A DNA stretch of 64,000 bases, from positions 11,806,066-11,870,065 of the forward strand of contig JAYGXS010000008.1 in the NCBI GenBank assembly GCA_036362985.1, given 5' to 3'. The stretch is from Ligula intestinalis (taxonomy: Eukaryota; Platyhelminthes; Cestoda; Diphyllobothriidea; Diphyllobothriidae). The notes under the pieces were generated by a model that did no database searches, was not told where the DNA came from, and worked only from the letters and a program-made list of their open reading frames with translations. Positions 1-12,054 of the stretch are shown here, one piece after another; the first letter of the stretch is position 1; each line of letters starts with the position of its first letter. The position numbers and the translations under genes are program-made.

Positions 1-119
1 ATGCCTCAGCTGCACTAACCTGCCGCCGAGCATCTACAGGCCACCCAAAGGCACACTCTTGTGGTGCATGAAAGAAGGGTAAGCGGCGGCTGCGCAGTCG
101 ACACAGAAGCCTACTATCA

Positions 120-1160
120 TTAGTAACTAATTCACGCGCGCGCGCGCCAATCGTCTGCTATCGAGCAGGCCGCTGATATATACGGCCGTTTCTAACGCTC
201 CCTCCTCCTCCTTTTGGTAATCCTAGTGTGTGCATTAAGGCGGCAGGTTGTACTGTAGCGCGCGCAGACAAATCCGCCAGCCTTGTCAGTCACTGCGCCC
301 AGCCCGCACTAGACCAGCTCGGTCTTGGCGAAGGGGGTAGAGAGTGAGGTCGATGGCTCAGCAGACTTTCCTCGGCTTAAACAACCCGAGTAGCTTGAAA
401 TTACCACAGTGCGTTAAGAGCCGTGGTGGCTCGGAAGGTTTCCAAATGACAGAATAATTCAGACTGCAGGGCCAGCCGAGCGTACGGCGTGTTGTGTAGA
501 GCGGCTGACTGGCGGACTGAAAGTCAGACTGTAATGACTCCATCTTGATGTTACCTCTATGGTACTTTCGCCACTCCGTGGGATCTGAACCAGGGATGGC
601 GGCACGCGTAGGAGGAGCTCTGGTCGCGCCAGCCACCTGCTTCTCCCCCACCGGTCTTCCTGACTCCGTCTTGGCACTGGGCCCAGGTGGGAAGAGTGGG
701 TAGATGCAATGCACGATGGCGCCTACCAGCACTTAAAACTGATTCACGTGTAAGTCAGAGCTTTAGTCCTCAGCACGCGGTGGCCCCTCTCGTTGAAACT
801 GCAGAGTCAAACCTTCCTCGCGTTATCGGCAGCCAATATCTCAAAGCGAGCATTACTATCAGCCCCTTCAGATACATGCAAAACCAACAACAACAAATGG
901 CAGTCAGATATCTGTTTAATACCTGTACACAGGAGACGGGCATGCGACTATGCAGGTCACTCTCTCGCACACGGCGGACATACAAGGCTCCTTCTTAACC
1001 CGGCCCCCCGCCTCTGGTTTTTGGTAACCCTAGTGGGTACATCAAGGGAGCAGGTCGTGCTGTAGCGCGCGTAGACGGAAGCACTGGCCTTGTCAGCCAC
1101 TGTGCCCCTCCGGCACCAGACCGATTCAGGGCAACGAGAGTGAGATCGAGGGCTCAGCAG
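120..1160. repeat. Direct repeat region, copy 1 (about 200-935) and start of second unit
   Basis: A block around 212-350 (containing gcgcgcagac and gtgaggtcgatggctcagcag-like words) recurs at about 1010-1160, and the block at about 400-935 recurs at 1540-2075. Shared words include ggtttccaaatgac, gtacggcgtgttgtgtagag, cctaccagcacttaaaactg and gtacacaggagacgggca. The two spacings differ (about 800 versus 1150 bases), so the second unit has gained roughly 350 bases near 1160-1530. No coding potential is convincing. A short alternating cg tract lies at 134-147. Confidence 0.7.
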
Positions 1161-1539
1161 TCTCTCTTCAACATACGCACTGTCGCAAGTGTCGGCCCAC
1201 ACCTATGAGACGGGCCACGTAGACTTACACCGACAGCAAGACTGCACGAGAGCTAATTGAAGCCTGGGCCTCGGATGACAACTCAGTCAACCGGTACATC
1301 GCTCTCCGTAGGCATCTACGCACCGCCGAAACTGGTGATTAATGAGTCTCCCCTCCCCTCCCCCCTATACTCTTCGTCCCCCCCTCCCCTATAACAGTTG
1401 ATTGGTTCGTGCCCCTATAACTGTTGCTCGTTTTTCGTTGACGGTTTATCGTTGACGATGAACTCCCACAAGAGCTCGAAAGCTCAGACGACTTATTCCT
1501 CTTCTTTACAAATACCTGGGATAGGAACCTTTGCCTCTA

Positions 1540-2075
1540 TTAATCATAATCAAATCAAGTCGCTTGAAGTTATCACGGTGCACAAAAAGCCCTGGTGGCT
1601 CGGAAGGTTTCCAAATGACGGGGTAACTCAGACTGTGGGGTCACCCCAGTGTACGGCGTGTTGTGTAGAGTGGAGCGACTGACTGGCAGACTGAGAGTCA
1701 GGCTGCAATGGCTCCATTCTAATGTGACCTTTACAGTACTCCTACCCTTTCGTGGCAGCTGGAGCAGCTCCGGTCGCGCCAGCCACCTGCGCCCCCCCCC
1801 CCCTACCGCCTTCGGTCTTCTTGACTCGGTGTTGGCACTGGGCCCAATACATGATGACGCCTACCAGCACTTAAAACTGATTCACGTGTCAGTCAGGGCC
1901 TTAGTCCTCAGCACGAGGTGGCCCCCCTCGTTGAAACCACAAGGTCAAACCGTCCTCGCGTCATCGGCAGCGAAGCGCGAATTAATATCAGACGGTTCAA
2001 AAACGACAACAGCAACAACAGAAGGCAGTCAGATATCCGTTTTAATAGCTGTACACAGGAGACGGGCAGGCAGGC
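1540..2075. repeat. Direct repeat, copy 2
   Basis: This is the second copy of the 400-935 block, clearly diverged but collinear from ctcggaaggtttccaaatga to cacaggagacgggcag. Weaker relatives with the cgcgccagccacctgcg-type words occur near 38.9-39.3, 39.85-40.1 and 40.5-40.7 kb, so this is an interspersed family rather than a unique local duplication. Confidence 0.7.
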
Positions 2076-2109
2076 AGACAGTCCTCTCACTCAGAGATGA
2101 GGTTTCTTA

Positions 2110-3700
2110 AAGAGTTGGGCCAGTAGCTGTTCGGGTGGGGGCGCCGCGTAGACTGGATATTGGCTGACCTGTCGCAGCAACGACTCCATCTCCTCCACAG
2201 CCTCCCGCTTGTAGCGCCGCGGAATCACCGTCGCCGCCTTCCTCTCCTCCTCGTTACCCTCCTTGCCCGCTTCACCCTCTGGTATCGGCTCGGCCAGTTG
2301 GAGGATACCCTTCTCGGTCGTCGTGGCGTTAAGCGCCGCCTCCCGCTGTTCTGAGACCTAACACACACACAAACACAGAGAGATGTGAAATGGTAACAGT
2401 TATGCCGGTAGCCCGCAAACAGCGTCAGCCAGAAGACAACAGTCGCCTGCTCAGCACAGGCAGGAAAGCAGAGAGAAGGCTTATTGGCTGAGATCTGGCC
2501 AATCATAAATCAGTAAGAGTGATAACTGCCTATTTGCTCAAAAAGAGATGAGACGTAGACAGGGAGAGAGTGGGAGCAGCAGCAGCAGCAGCAGGAATTA
2601 GAAAAACGGCCGCGCGCGTACGCCCGCGGATAATTAATTGGCAATATTTAATCCTACAAAAATGTACTCTTGGCCGCGCGCTGGGGGAGAGGATTCATCA
2701 CACCTCGGTCAGGCATGAGGCAAACTCCGAGAACAAACGTTGACAGGCGGAGTAAAAGTAGAACGTCCTTAGTGAGTGGAGTAAAAAAGACAGCGTAAAG
2801 TGAACAAAATGCTGTGATAGCGATAGCCTGTCAGTGGCAGCCGTTCCTTTTCAATGACTCCTGAAATCGCCCATAACCAGCGGATAGCAGTAAGAAACTA
2901 TATTGTGGGACCCAAGGATATTTTGCCAGGCAAAAGAACACTGCATGGCATCTTTCCTATTTGGTGCACTTCCTGGAAATTTAACTATGTCGGAGAGGTA
3001 AACGGGTGACTATAAACACGCACGAGCGAGCCCTTCAGAGAATTGAGAAGGGTTAAATATGCCTCTGGCGCAGTGGAGAACTGTTAACCTCTAGAAAACT
3101 GAACTATTGGGATTACATAACGGCCACAGACGTAAACACATGCAGTTCTTGTGGGGTCTCTTCTAATGGCTATGAGAAACCACAAACTAATAGTAGTCAG
3201 TGACTCCTGCAGCACGGCAGTTGAGTTGCAATCTGCGTGTACGTTGGCGATTATTATGGTTCCAATATCGAGAATCACGCCCCACTGTCCCTTGTCTGAC
3301 ACTGGGTCCAGATTAGACTCCATGACAAACGAGGTGAGAAGATGATTATTCACCTCTAAGACAAACAGGGTCAGTTCCAAAAACCTAACATAAACTACTT
3401 TGAAGCGGGTAACCAACAGCACTCCTGATGGTGGAAACTTTTGAAGCTCCAAAAAGCAGGGAAAATCTTAAGATTGTTTCTTATACTTACTTAACGCTGG
3501 ACCTGCTTTAAGTATCGGAGGCCTTCGAAAAATGCAAAAAGACTATTGATGGCGTGAGGGAGGAATTAAATATTGAGGCCATAACTCTTCCCTTAGAGAG
3601 GCACCTAACCGGAAAATCCAACCAGTTTGGGGTTTAATAATAACATCAAGTTTTCAGGGGGAGGGTTGACAGATTTGCTCAATTTAGTTGACCCAAATGT
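2110..3700. other. No gene recognised
   Basis: No convincing exon is visible. The stretch holds a short CAG/AGC trinucleotide run at about 2575-2594 and ordinary AT-rich intergenic or intronic sequence. Open frames here (for example 3084-3452, minus) have no recognisable domain or good splice context. Confidence 0.4.
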
Positions 3701-3708
3701 AAAATATT

Positions 3709-3815
3709 CGCGGTCCCGGTGGGACTCGAACCCACACTAGCAGGGGAATGCTTGAATGCAGCAAACGCTCTAGCCAAATGTGTTATCGCAGCACCACCGC
3801 AGTCATGAATTTAAT
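3709..3815 (-). repeat. tRNA-derived SINE-like fragment
   Basis: Read on the minus strand, a Pol III B-box-like ggttcgagtcc is followed by an acceptor-like gggaccg, and an A-box-like tggctagagcg lies about 45 bases upstream. The 5' half does not form a proper acceptor stem with the 3' end, so this is a tRNA-related SINE head or relic and not a functional tRNA gene. Related heads occur at 39.74, 54.52 and 57.09 kb. Confidence 0.5.
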
Positions 3816-4166
3816 CACACTGGGGTCGATTTACCCACCCACCGAACAGAACAACAAGCTAACTGCTCAGGCAGGTTTTCCTAAGGCGTCGAAGTTTGCA
3901 AGGAAGTATTCAAGGCATGCTAGCACTAAGTGCTCAAGACGAGATTACTTGTAAGGCTTAAGTCACTTGTTCGCCGGCAGGAATTGTAAAGAAACAGTTC
4001 AATTTAGGTCACGTAACAGCACACAAAACCCCATCCTTCTGTTATACGGTTAAAAAAGGTTAATTCGGTGGGGAATATCTTAAGAAATAAAAAATGATTA
4101 AAAAGAAGAGGGCACAAAAGTAAGAAGTGATGGGAATAATTACTTAAATAACCAAATAACCCAACA

Positions 4167-4355
4167 TTTGCGTGCGACAATTAAAATGGCCCAATAGTGC
4201 CTATCTGAACAAATTTTCTAATCTATATCATATTTAAAGAATCTCTACACTAGCTATATAACCTCCATATCATCTCGATACCATCTCTATGGACTTGATA
4301 TAGATATGATATAAAGATTGCGTCCTATTGGGTCATTTTAATCATCGCACGCAAA
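4167..4355. mobile_element. MITE with 31-bp terminal inverted repeats
   Basis: The ends at 4167-4197 and 4325-4355 are reverse complements over 31 bases with about three mismatches (outer word tttgcgtgcga, inner word cccaatag). They bound about 127 bases of AT-rich DNA that itself contains partly inverted words (tctatatcatatttaaaga against gatatgatataaagatt). There is no coding capacity. The flanks share a taaataa-like word, but no clean target duplication can be assigned. The parent transposon superfamily is unknown. Confidence 0.8.
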
Positions 4356-4479
4356 TAATCGATTATTTAAATAAGCTGTTTGGTGGCCTAAATTTAACTG
4401 TTGTCGCTTTTCACTCAGAAGAAAGAAGATGGCAACACCACCTACATAATAAACGCAAACACCAAGAAATGGTACATAC

Positions 4480-4838
4480 AGTTGCAGACGTCCTCTCGCT
4501 GGTAGATGCCACGCGCTGTCGGACCGCAGCCTTTGCTGCGATTGACTGGTAGACCACAAGATCGCGCCGGCCAGCCTCACGGCCTGCCTGAGTGATGAAG
4601 ATGCCTGCTAGTCGAACGGCTTCATCTCCTTCCTCTGGTGACGTCGGATAAAACGCCAAAGACTCTAGCCGTCCAGAAGCAGGCGCTAGTGGCGTCTCCT
4701 CTTGTGATTTGCTGTTTCGCGCCTTCTTCCTCATTGCTAGTTGTAGTTGAAGGCGGTCACAGAAGGGAAGGAGCTGGACGGGCGCAAAATTGCACAACTC
4801 CGAGAAACCGCCTTCCACCGACACGCGGAACACCTTGC
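4480..4838 (-). CDS. Unidentified multi-exon protein, exon c
   Basis: The acceptor is TTACAG|GC and the donor ACT|GTATGT; the exon of 359 bases is open throughout. It begins with two bases that complete the codon left by the exon ending at 4930 (phase 1) and ends in phase 0. The translation starts near KVFRVSVEGG, which could be a beta-propeller strand, then becomes basic (AMRKKARNSKS) and continues through FYPTSPEEGDEAVRLAG. I do not recognise the family. No further exon could be placed downstream before 4167. Confidence 0.5.
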
Positions 4839-4929
4839 CTGTAAGGCATAAAGAATAGATTCGGATAATTAACACCTACTGTTTTGTATTTAAGTAACGA
4901 GTTTACATTACAAATTGATTTTGACTTAC

Positions 4930-5310
4930 ATTGGGCACCAGAAGCCAGAGCAACGAGGGCACGAGAGGGGTGAACGGTGAGGGCACTGGGAGTACAACTA
5001 AAGTCCAAACTGACGAGGCGCGTTTGTGGCTGGCGTTTCTTCTTGTTTGTTGAAAGCTCGAGAAGAGCAAGCCCACCACCAGCGGATGGCGATTTCTTGT
5101 CGCCTGTTGCATCCGCTGCCGCCGCAAGACTGGCAACAAAGAATCGCCGACGCCGGTGGCCCTGCAAGCCCGATAGTGGTGCCACGTGGGCAATGTGAGG
5201 GGTGGCTACTGATGGCGACTCCGCAAACTGTTTTTGCCAAGCTGCACAGGCAGTAAGTTCCAGCTGGCTCAGAGGCCACAGCTCGTCCAGTTCGGTTACG
5301 CAGGAAGACG
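4930..5310 (-). CDS. Unidentified multi-exon protein, exon b
   Basis: A strong polypyrimidine acceptor (TTTTTTTTCAG) precedes the exon and the donor is CCAAT|GTAAGT. The 381-base exon begins with two bases, which fits the phase-1 end of the exon at 7188, and ends in phase 1, which fits the exon at 4838. The protein contains ELDELWPLSQLELTA and, near the end, LTVHPSRALVALASG, the shape of a WD/beta-propeller blade. The flanking introns are about 1.9 kb and 91 bases. Identity is unknown; a PREB/SEC12-like propeller was considered but is not supported by a diagnostic motif. Confidence 0.55.
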
Positions 5311-5429
5311 CTGAAAAAAAAGAAAACGGAGTTTGGGGCAACGTTTGATTGTTTTGATGTATAACGATATAGTCTGTCACTCTGTTGTGCATTTGTAATC
5401 AAACGATGGGGGCCCGAAGTAAAAAGCAT

Positions 5430-6620
5430 ATTGAAAACTGCTCCAGTTTACATAGAAAAGTAAGTTGTTTCATTTTCAACAGAGTAGTTATCCCTAATTT
5501 TTAGGGAAGTAAAAAAAACTGGTCAAATTATCTCATTTTGAACTTGACTTCATCTTCAAAAAGGTAGAGTACACAGATAATCGACACCGAAATGTCTAAT
5601 CAAAGCGCTTTTCGAAGAGGAACTTCTTATAGAAAGTTTTTTAAATTAATTTGAGACGCATTCATCTTCGACTTTTGTTATGTACATTAACTTTACTCGG
5701 TAATAAGCTGACATGTTTGGACGATTCTAAAGTCATGACCCACACAAGCAGCTGCATTAGGAGGAATGTTTAAAGACTTATTATTTAGGTAAATGCTTTT
5801 AATATATTCCTTATTTCTAAGTTTTCGGTAACAAAGTTGAACAAAATTGGTATTTATGGATAAACAAAGCAAAACAGTGAAATTCGTAAGGTGTTAAGCA
5901 GAAATTTGAAAACAATCTACAGCTCGTCACATTCGAACTCTCGAAATAATTATAAGGGAAAACCAGATGGTATGAATTTGTTTACAAGTACAACCGCAAT
6001 CTAACTTTTTAGTAAACAGCCAGCCTATCCGTGTGTGGCCTCCAATCTATTTTTATTCCTGCAAAGAGCTGGGATCTGATTACTATAGAAAATCTTTTTG
6101 AAATTGTAAATAGAAATTCATACAAAGCACGCAAGGATCTCTTCGTGCATTAAAAATAGAAATTTTTACCAAGTATCCACATTGGGAAAAGAACTTCAGT
6201 TAAGGTGACCACATCTATTTCTGACACAATGTCATTTTAAATGTTAATTGACACAAGCTAACTCATACAAATTTTGTATTTGAACATATTCTGAATTAGT
6301 TTTCCATTCTTTTCCACTTCCATGCCTTATACATATTTATATTTAACCGTGGACCAGTAACTTGTCATATAGCCATTAACTTTATTTAGAGTTTTTTGTG
6401 AAAATTAAATATTTTCATGTTAGTAAATAGTAATTTTGATCCACCAACCTATGTCTTATTTTTACTGATGATTCCTAATTTACTGCTATAATAGTTTGGG
6501 AGCACGCCACATGTGTTGACCTCACTCCCGCGGACCTGTGGCTCAAGCCGGTCGAGGTCGCGGCTTTTCTCCGTCTCCCAACTACTCCCAATTTGGATTC
6601 CGGCGGGGATTCCTGATCCA
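5430..6620. other. Intron-like AT-rich DNA, no feature recognised
   Basis: This AT-rich stretch lies within the roughly 1.9-kb intron between the exons at 7188 and 5310 of the unidentified minus-strand gene. No repeat or exon with convincing splice sites was seen. Confidence 0.4.
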
Positions 6621-6630
6621 AAGGGCTACG

Positions 6631-6652
6631 ACACACACACACACACACACAC
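6631..6652. repeat. (CA)n microsatellite
   Basis: About 11 perfect CA units on the plus strand. Confidence 0.95.
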
Positions 6653-6789
6653 TTTGCGCAATAGGACATTTATTAGCTAATCCACGATATTTCATGAGAT
6701 ATGGAATCTACTGTATGTCAGTGTGTGAAAACTCATAGGGTGGCCAGCGGATCCAATTAAAGGTCGCCCTATTAGACGCGCAAATAGGC

Positions 6790-7145
6790 AGCTCTAGGCA
6801 GTCGCGCCCACGCCATGCTATCGATCCGCATACAGACGGCGCATGTAAACTGGCAATCGATCAATAATGTAGCATTTAAAGCTGCGGTCATACTGGGGTT
6901 TTGACAAACCAGTCGGATGAGTTACAATGGAGTCACCACGTGCTCGAGGACAATATTTGATTAGCTGATGGACATGGCTGTGAACGCGCCTGTTTACCTT
7001 AAATCTGTTGCACTAAGTAGGCTAAAAGACTTCTGCTTCTGCACCCTTTCTTATTGCTTTCTTCTTTGGGGTTCAATCAAGGGGTAATTAGGCGATGACA
7101 TCTCGGCCTTAGCAAAAATTACAACAGGGGGCAACGCCTGATTTT
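6790..7145 (+). repeat. Interspersed repeat family R1, copy 1
   Basis: It shares order and words (gctatcgatc, caatcgatcaataat, ggcgatgacatctcggcctta, acaacagg) with 9100-9390 on the plus strand and with the reverse complement of 53100-53480. It is diverged and has no recognised coding content. Confidence 0.6.
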
Positions 7146-7187
7146 TGGTAGGAAGAAAAATGACTTATGTCCTGTATTAAAACTCAC

Positions 7188-7451
7188 AGGGTAGCCAGCG
7201 AATCCAATTGAAAGTCCGCACTGTGGTTCCGGCGGTCACGATGAGAATGCTGCGGGGTTCTTTTAGACAGACCGTGCGCCCGTGCTGCAGCCGATCGGAA
7301 TCGGACCTGACGGACAGCTCGAAGGTCAAAAATTGGGCTCTGGGTAGTTCGCCACCGGGAACTGCGGCTGCTGGTGTTGGGGAGAAAATGAGGTCTGGTA
7401 CGCAGGCCACACATGAAGCTCGCAGCCAGGGTTGTTCTGAGGCGTGAGTTC
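7188..7451 (-). CDS. Unidentified multi-exon protein, exon a
   Basis: The acceptor is CTCTTTTGCAG|GA and the donor CCCT|GTGAGT, giving a 264-base exon. All three minus-strand frames are largely open, so the frame was chosen by phase: starting with two bases and ending with one base makes it join exactly to the exon at 5310. In that frame it contains LKEPRSILIVTAGTTVRT and NWIRWLP. The upstream exon is not found. A partial copy of its 3' end lies at 6728-6764. Confidence 0.5.
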
Positions 7452-7904
7452 CTGCAAAAGAGTACAAGTTTGATGGAGGGAGCAATTTGGTGGGAATTAG
7501 GGCGATATTAACTGCCGGCGGCGGCTGCTAGGAGCAATAAGAGGGGTCAGGAGCGTAGAGTGAACAACGCTACTGCACTTGGCCTGACCAAGTGTGTAGT
7601 GAAGAGGTAACTAAGGAAGTTGTGCCAAGTTGACAACGGCTACAAAAAACGGCTGCCTTACAGGATCGAGAGGTGGGAACACGAACCACAGGCAGGAATT
7701 GGGGGAATTAGTTCAGCCGGTCTAGAAGTTCTAAACTGAAGACAGAATTCCTCAAGTATCCACTGAATTAGTTTGGCCACTTCATCGCTGCTTCGCTGAA
7801 AGCGATTTTGACGTGGTCTAATATGGTTTTAAGGTCAGACTCTACAGCTGAATCTGAAGTTACATTAGACAGCCGTGGAGAGATATCGAAAATAAGACGA
7901 GATC

Positions 7905-7975
7905 GCTGAAACTTGAACTTTATTCGTCTGACGTTTCGAACCCATCCTAGAAACTATCATCAGGGACAGCAGCGA
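7905..7975 (-). repeat. Hairpin repeat family copy
   Basis: On the minus strand it carries CTGATGA, about 19 bases of variable sequence, then TCGAAACGTCAG. Other copies are at 8.4, 12.1, 40.8, 44.9, 50.3, 52.35, 57.75, 58.57 and 62.96 kb. Confidence 0.6.
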
Positions 7976-8133
7976 GTAAGGGTAATACATACACAATGCG
8001 CAGCTGCCATGCTATCGCATATCCACAAATATCTACGGCTCTCTCCTTCATCAGAGATGGTTGCCCATTTTGTGCGATAAGTGCTCGAATGCTGCTTACC
8101 CTGTAAATACTGCAACCCCCTATCTGATGCTAT

Positions 8134-8136
<3 letters not shown>

Positions 8137-8181
<45 letters not shown>

Positions 8182-8194
8182 CGACGATGATGAT
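8137..8194. repeat. (GAT)n microsatellite
   Basis: A trinucleotide run of GAT units, slightly interrupted by acg near the end. In one frame it would read as poly-serine, but nothing suggests translation. Confidence 0.95.
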
Positions 8195-8274
8195 GGGTTC
8201 AAACATGATTTCGAGAAGTTAGGCCACTAAGGTTCCTGCGCGTTCACTGTCTCCGTCGGTCATGCCCTAAGACG

Positions 8275-8440
8275 AATTCCCACAGGTGTTCTCGTTATCC
8301 TACTGATAGAAGCGAACGAGAAAGTTCCAGGAAGCAGTTCAGACGGAAAGGATGCCATCACTGCAACAAGATGTTTGTTGGCCTGATGTTTCGAAACCTC
8401 ATTCAAGTCCATTACCAGAGACAATCGCAGATGAGGGGTT
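8275..8440 (-). repeat. Hairpin repeat family copy, longer
   Basis: The plus strand reads gagaaagttccaggaagcag, then gatgccatcactgcaacaag and cctgatgtttcgaaacctc: the same order as the copies at 50.2 and 52.3 kb, diverged. Confidence 0.6.
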
Positions 8441-9099
8441 TGAGCGAGCTTCCAAAACACCACGCCAATAAACTCCTTGCTCCAAAGATCACATTTTTCC
8501 CTCTGAAAAAATCATCGCTGCCTATCCGGAGGTAGCGTTTGTCATGCTCATATTTAACGGACGAACATGCTTTGATCGAAAGATTTCTTTGAGGTATCAA
8601 AACATGACATAGTAAACAAACGTTTCTACCAGCAAGTACATGCCTGAACTGACAAAAAATGAGACAATTTGCCTGTATTCGACAGAATGGGGAGATTTAA
8701 AAAGAGGCTGTCAGGGTACTGCACGAAAACTAACGTCAGTCCCCGTGGTGCTCGTCAGATGCGACCTACCAGGAGATGAAACTAATCGCCAACTGAACTC
8801 TCACGACTACGCACTGTGAGCCTAGTAACAACGACATGATTTTTCTGTTGCGTTTGCAATTCAAGCCTCGTAACACAGAAGGGTTGGTTGCTAGAGTCCT
8901 AACATGGTTTGTAATGAAGGCCGGTAAATAGAAAATGTCACTCGATCTACTGTAAATTTGCTAGTAAGTAGTTATTATCAGTACGAACCCTCGAAGAGCC
9001 TTTCCATGGATCGCCATGCCAAACATTGTTTCAGTCAGGACACAAGTGCAGAGGGAGCTGGTGTTAGGATGCGCTTAACAGAGAGCTAGTCGCAAGCTA

Positions 9100-9390
9100 G
9101 CATACAGGTATCGAGCGCGCTCACGGCAGGCTATCGATCGGCGGCGAAGCATACTGACAGGAAATCAATGGATAATTTAAAATTCAAGCTACAGTCAGCC
9201 GTGAGTCACCAGCCAATCGTGACACCAGCCTCGCCAGGCCAGAAGCTGATTGGTCCCATGAACATCGTTTACACGCGTTCGTTGCCCTAAATGTTTTCGC
9301 CCACTTCTTGTCGTGTTCTTTTTTGGGGGCTCGTACAAGACGAACTTAGGCGGTGACGACTCGGCCTTGGCTACCGTTACAACAGCTGGA
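9100..9390 (+). repeat. Interspersed repeat family R1, copy 2
   Basis: It matches 53100-53480 in reverse complement over long stretches (gctagcatacagg, aggctatcgatcgg, gagtcaccagccaatc, cttaggcggtgac). The downstream 9400-9860 may belong to a longer element, but no coding domain was recognised. Confidence 0.65.
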
Positions 9391-9859
9391 ACTTGTTGTT
9401 ACTGGCCGCTGATGAAGACTAAGCCAAAGGTGGAATTCCAGACTCCCTGTCTTTTTACTGCGAATTCTCTTCTGCATATACACGTGGTCGTAAGGCGAAT
9501 GCCTTCCAGATTGAGTGGACAAGTATGTCCCACAGTTTCCAGACAACGTGAACATTGAACGAACAGTGTGAATTGCGCAATTGGGCTCCAGCTGGCTGGC
9601 TGATTTTGTAACGAGACCCTCTAACTGTGACGCTAAGAGCACGATTTGCGGGAAGGATTGGACAGTCAAATACGCCACACAGAGCCAAGTATTCTGGGGG
9701 GCGGGTAGTTACACTCAGAAGAAAGCATCCCCCGGCTACTGGTTTACAGCTGTCACTTTGGAAGGATAGAAATACCTCGAACGTGGATTCCTTCCAAACG
9801 CACGGATCACGGATGTCGCCATAATCACCCGATTGAAAGTATTCCTGCTGGCCTTCCGT

Positions 9860-12050
9860 CAAGGCCGACTCAATTACCTGCTACGTTAGATCCGGTGCCG
9901 TTACCCCCTCCCCACCACTCAACATGAGGCAAAAGAATGACTCAAAGCATGTGTGATTGGAACTTAGGGTGTTTCTTGGGTATCTCGTTTGCGCCACTAA
10001 ATGGGGCGCGCAATATACGGGACAAAATCGGAGCCAAGATAGGCCAAGTACTATCGCGATCTTGCGATCGCCACCTGTTTGGTTTTCCTCGGTCGAGGAG
10101 ACGTTACCGGACCAAATGCAGTAGTTAATTGAATCGGAATTGACGGATACTATGCCCGACTCACTTTGGTCATTTTTTCTGGGGTATCAGCTGGAGTGAC
10201 TTCTCATGCTACGCCTGCATGAGGTCACGTCATTGCAATTTCTGGCGCGCCTCTGGGGCCAACTGCATGCTTTTCTCGCACAGCTACTAAGCACGCACGT
10301 ACCATAGGCCTCTCCCGGGTTGGCCAATGACTTTCAAGGCTGACTAAGACAAAGACAGCTTTCGGTAGCCGCTTGGATGATTGCTGCAAAAAGTCACTTC
10401 AGACGCAGCTTACTAGCCTGTGGACATGCGCTCGTCTGACAGTCAAACCTCCTCCTACCTATTCAACATTTTTCCTGTACAGGATATACTGTCCCTACCA
10501 CTCTGGCCCTCCCGTAACTGGTCTTCTCCTAAGGAACCGAGTCTAATGCTGGCAGCTGCTAGGGTTAAACTTAAGCCCGCGATACTGGTGACACCGACGT
10601 GTCTCGACAGACGGGATGCGGGAAAAAAGGGGAACACAGGAGCAGCTGTTGGGTCAGACTTGCGGCCAGGACGCCAGAGAAAGGAAGCATTGGAACAGCT
10701 GCTACACCTCTAGGCGTCGTCAATTCTATTGTTGGCTCATAACAATAGAGGTCAACATGCCTCACTCAAAAAGGGGACATCATATATGCGACTGTGTAAA
10801 TGATTAGGGACAGGCCTACTGTTAATCTCTCTGGTTTGACTTTAAAAAAAGCATAATCAACCCAAGCGAGACTTACCAAAAGCCCGATTCTGCTGCCATA
10901 TTAGGAGCCGCAGGTCTCGCAGCAAAAGCAGCGTCAATACTGCATTCGAGGAACTAGCGGAAGATGCCGCGAAATGCAGATCAGTCGCCGTGCAGTTGAG
11001 GTAGGCCAAGTACTCAGCATACAGGGGTTTGAAGCTGAAATGCACATAAAGTGACGAAAAAATTCAGCGCCAAACGATCGTGCAAGCTTCCGGATAAAAA
11101 AAACATCAAGAAATTTCAAGGAATAAGTGAACCCCGTGTTGGTTTATGGGAGTATGCCGCTGTGCTGATTCACGCTGCCTTCCTTTGTCACGCTAGCTAT
11201 CTACTCGCATGTGACAAACTTCCGCGCTGTCACATCTAGTTGCCCTATGCTTCCTCCGGTCTGCTCGCAGTTCAAGGCGCCAGCCACTTGACACGCGCCT
11301 GTCCATCTGGCTGGCTGCTCGGTTCACTACGAACGTTCCGTTGGCAAGGCTAGACAGCAGCCAACACAATTTCGCGTACTAACTCGGCGTGCACACGGAG
11401 TTGGTTCTGGCGCATAACTCAGTTTTTGTATTGTCTATTTTCCGGCAGTAAACTTCTGTCCACCAACACCGTTTTGCTTGACTTGTGATTTGGAAGAATC
11501 TTCTGTTTGTCGACACTACTATTTGCAACAGGTTCGCCAGGCAACAAATCATGCTGGTACTTAATAGGGACGGCTTGGCAGTCGATGCTACAGAAAAATG
11601 CAATGAATTCGGACGAGTTCGATTTGGCCGTAAAGGGAAGGGGGAGGAGAGTGATGGCGAAAAGCAATCGCGACGACTGGCTAGTGATGCGGGTTGGAGA
11701 GTTCCGATAGTGAAAGTACAGAAGACAGCGATGTCAGTTGGACCCCCCGGTTTTAAATTACAGCATTCAAAACTCCTACTGGGCCCCACGTTTGAGCTCG
11801 CAAGGACAGGTGAGCCGGCGTGCACCCCATTCTGGTCAGTCAAATTCACTAAGACGAACTCAAGTACCTTTTCTCTGATTGGATTGGTATGGTGATTTTT
11901 TCTTGACGTACGGTTTACGTTACTTTTGTTGCTCTTGATCCGGGTGACTCGAAGGCGTCCGAATCGGTACTTGATTTATTCGAGTTGCAAGGAGGCAAAC
12001 AAGGAAACAAAAAAATGATTGGGCTACCCGGACCAAACAGTCCCCACTAC
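9860..12050. other. No gene recognised
   Basis: Open frames such as 11485-11895 (plus) and 11379-11849 (minus) overlap each other and show no known domain. Part of 10600-10720 (cagctgctacacctctaggcg) resembles 50400-50470, so repeat remnants are present. Confidence 0.35.
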
Positions 12051-12054
12051 TGAG

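Noticed and set aside
134..147. Telomeric or centromeric satellite at the window start
   Set aside because: It is only a short alternating CG run, with no tandem TTAGGG or long satellite.
8137..8202. Poly-serine protein
   Set aside because: It is the translation of a GAT microsatellite with no coding context.
11379..11895. Overlapping open frames on both strands (136-156 codons)
   Set aside because: No domain, no splice support, and coding-like openness on both strands.
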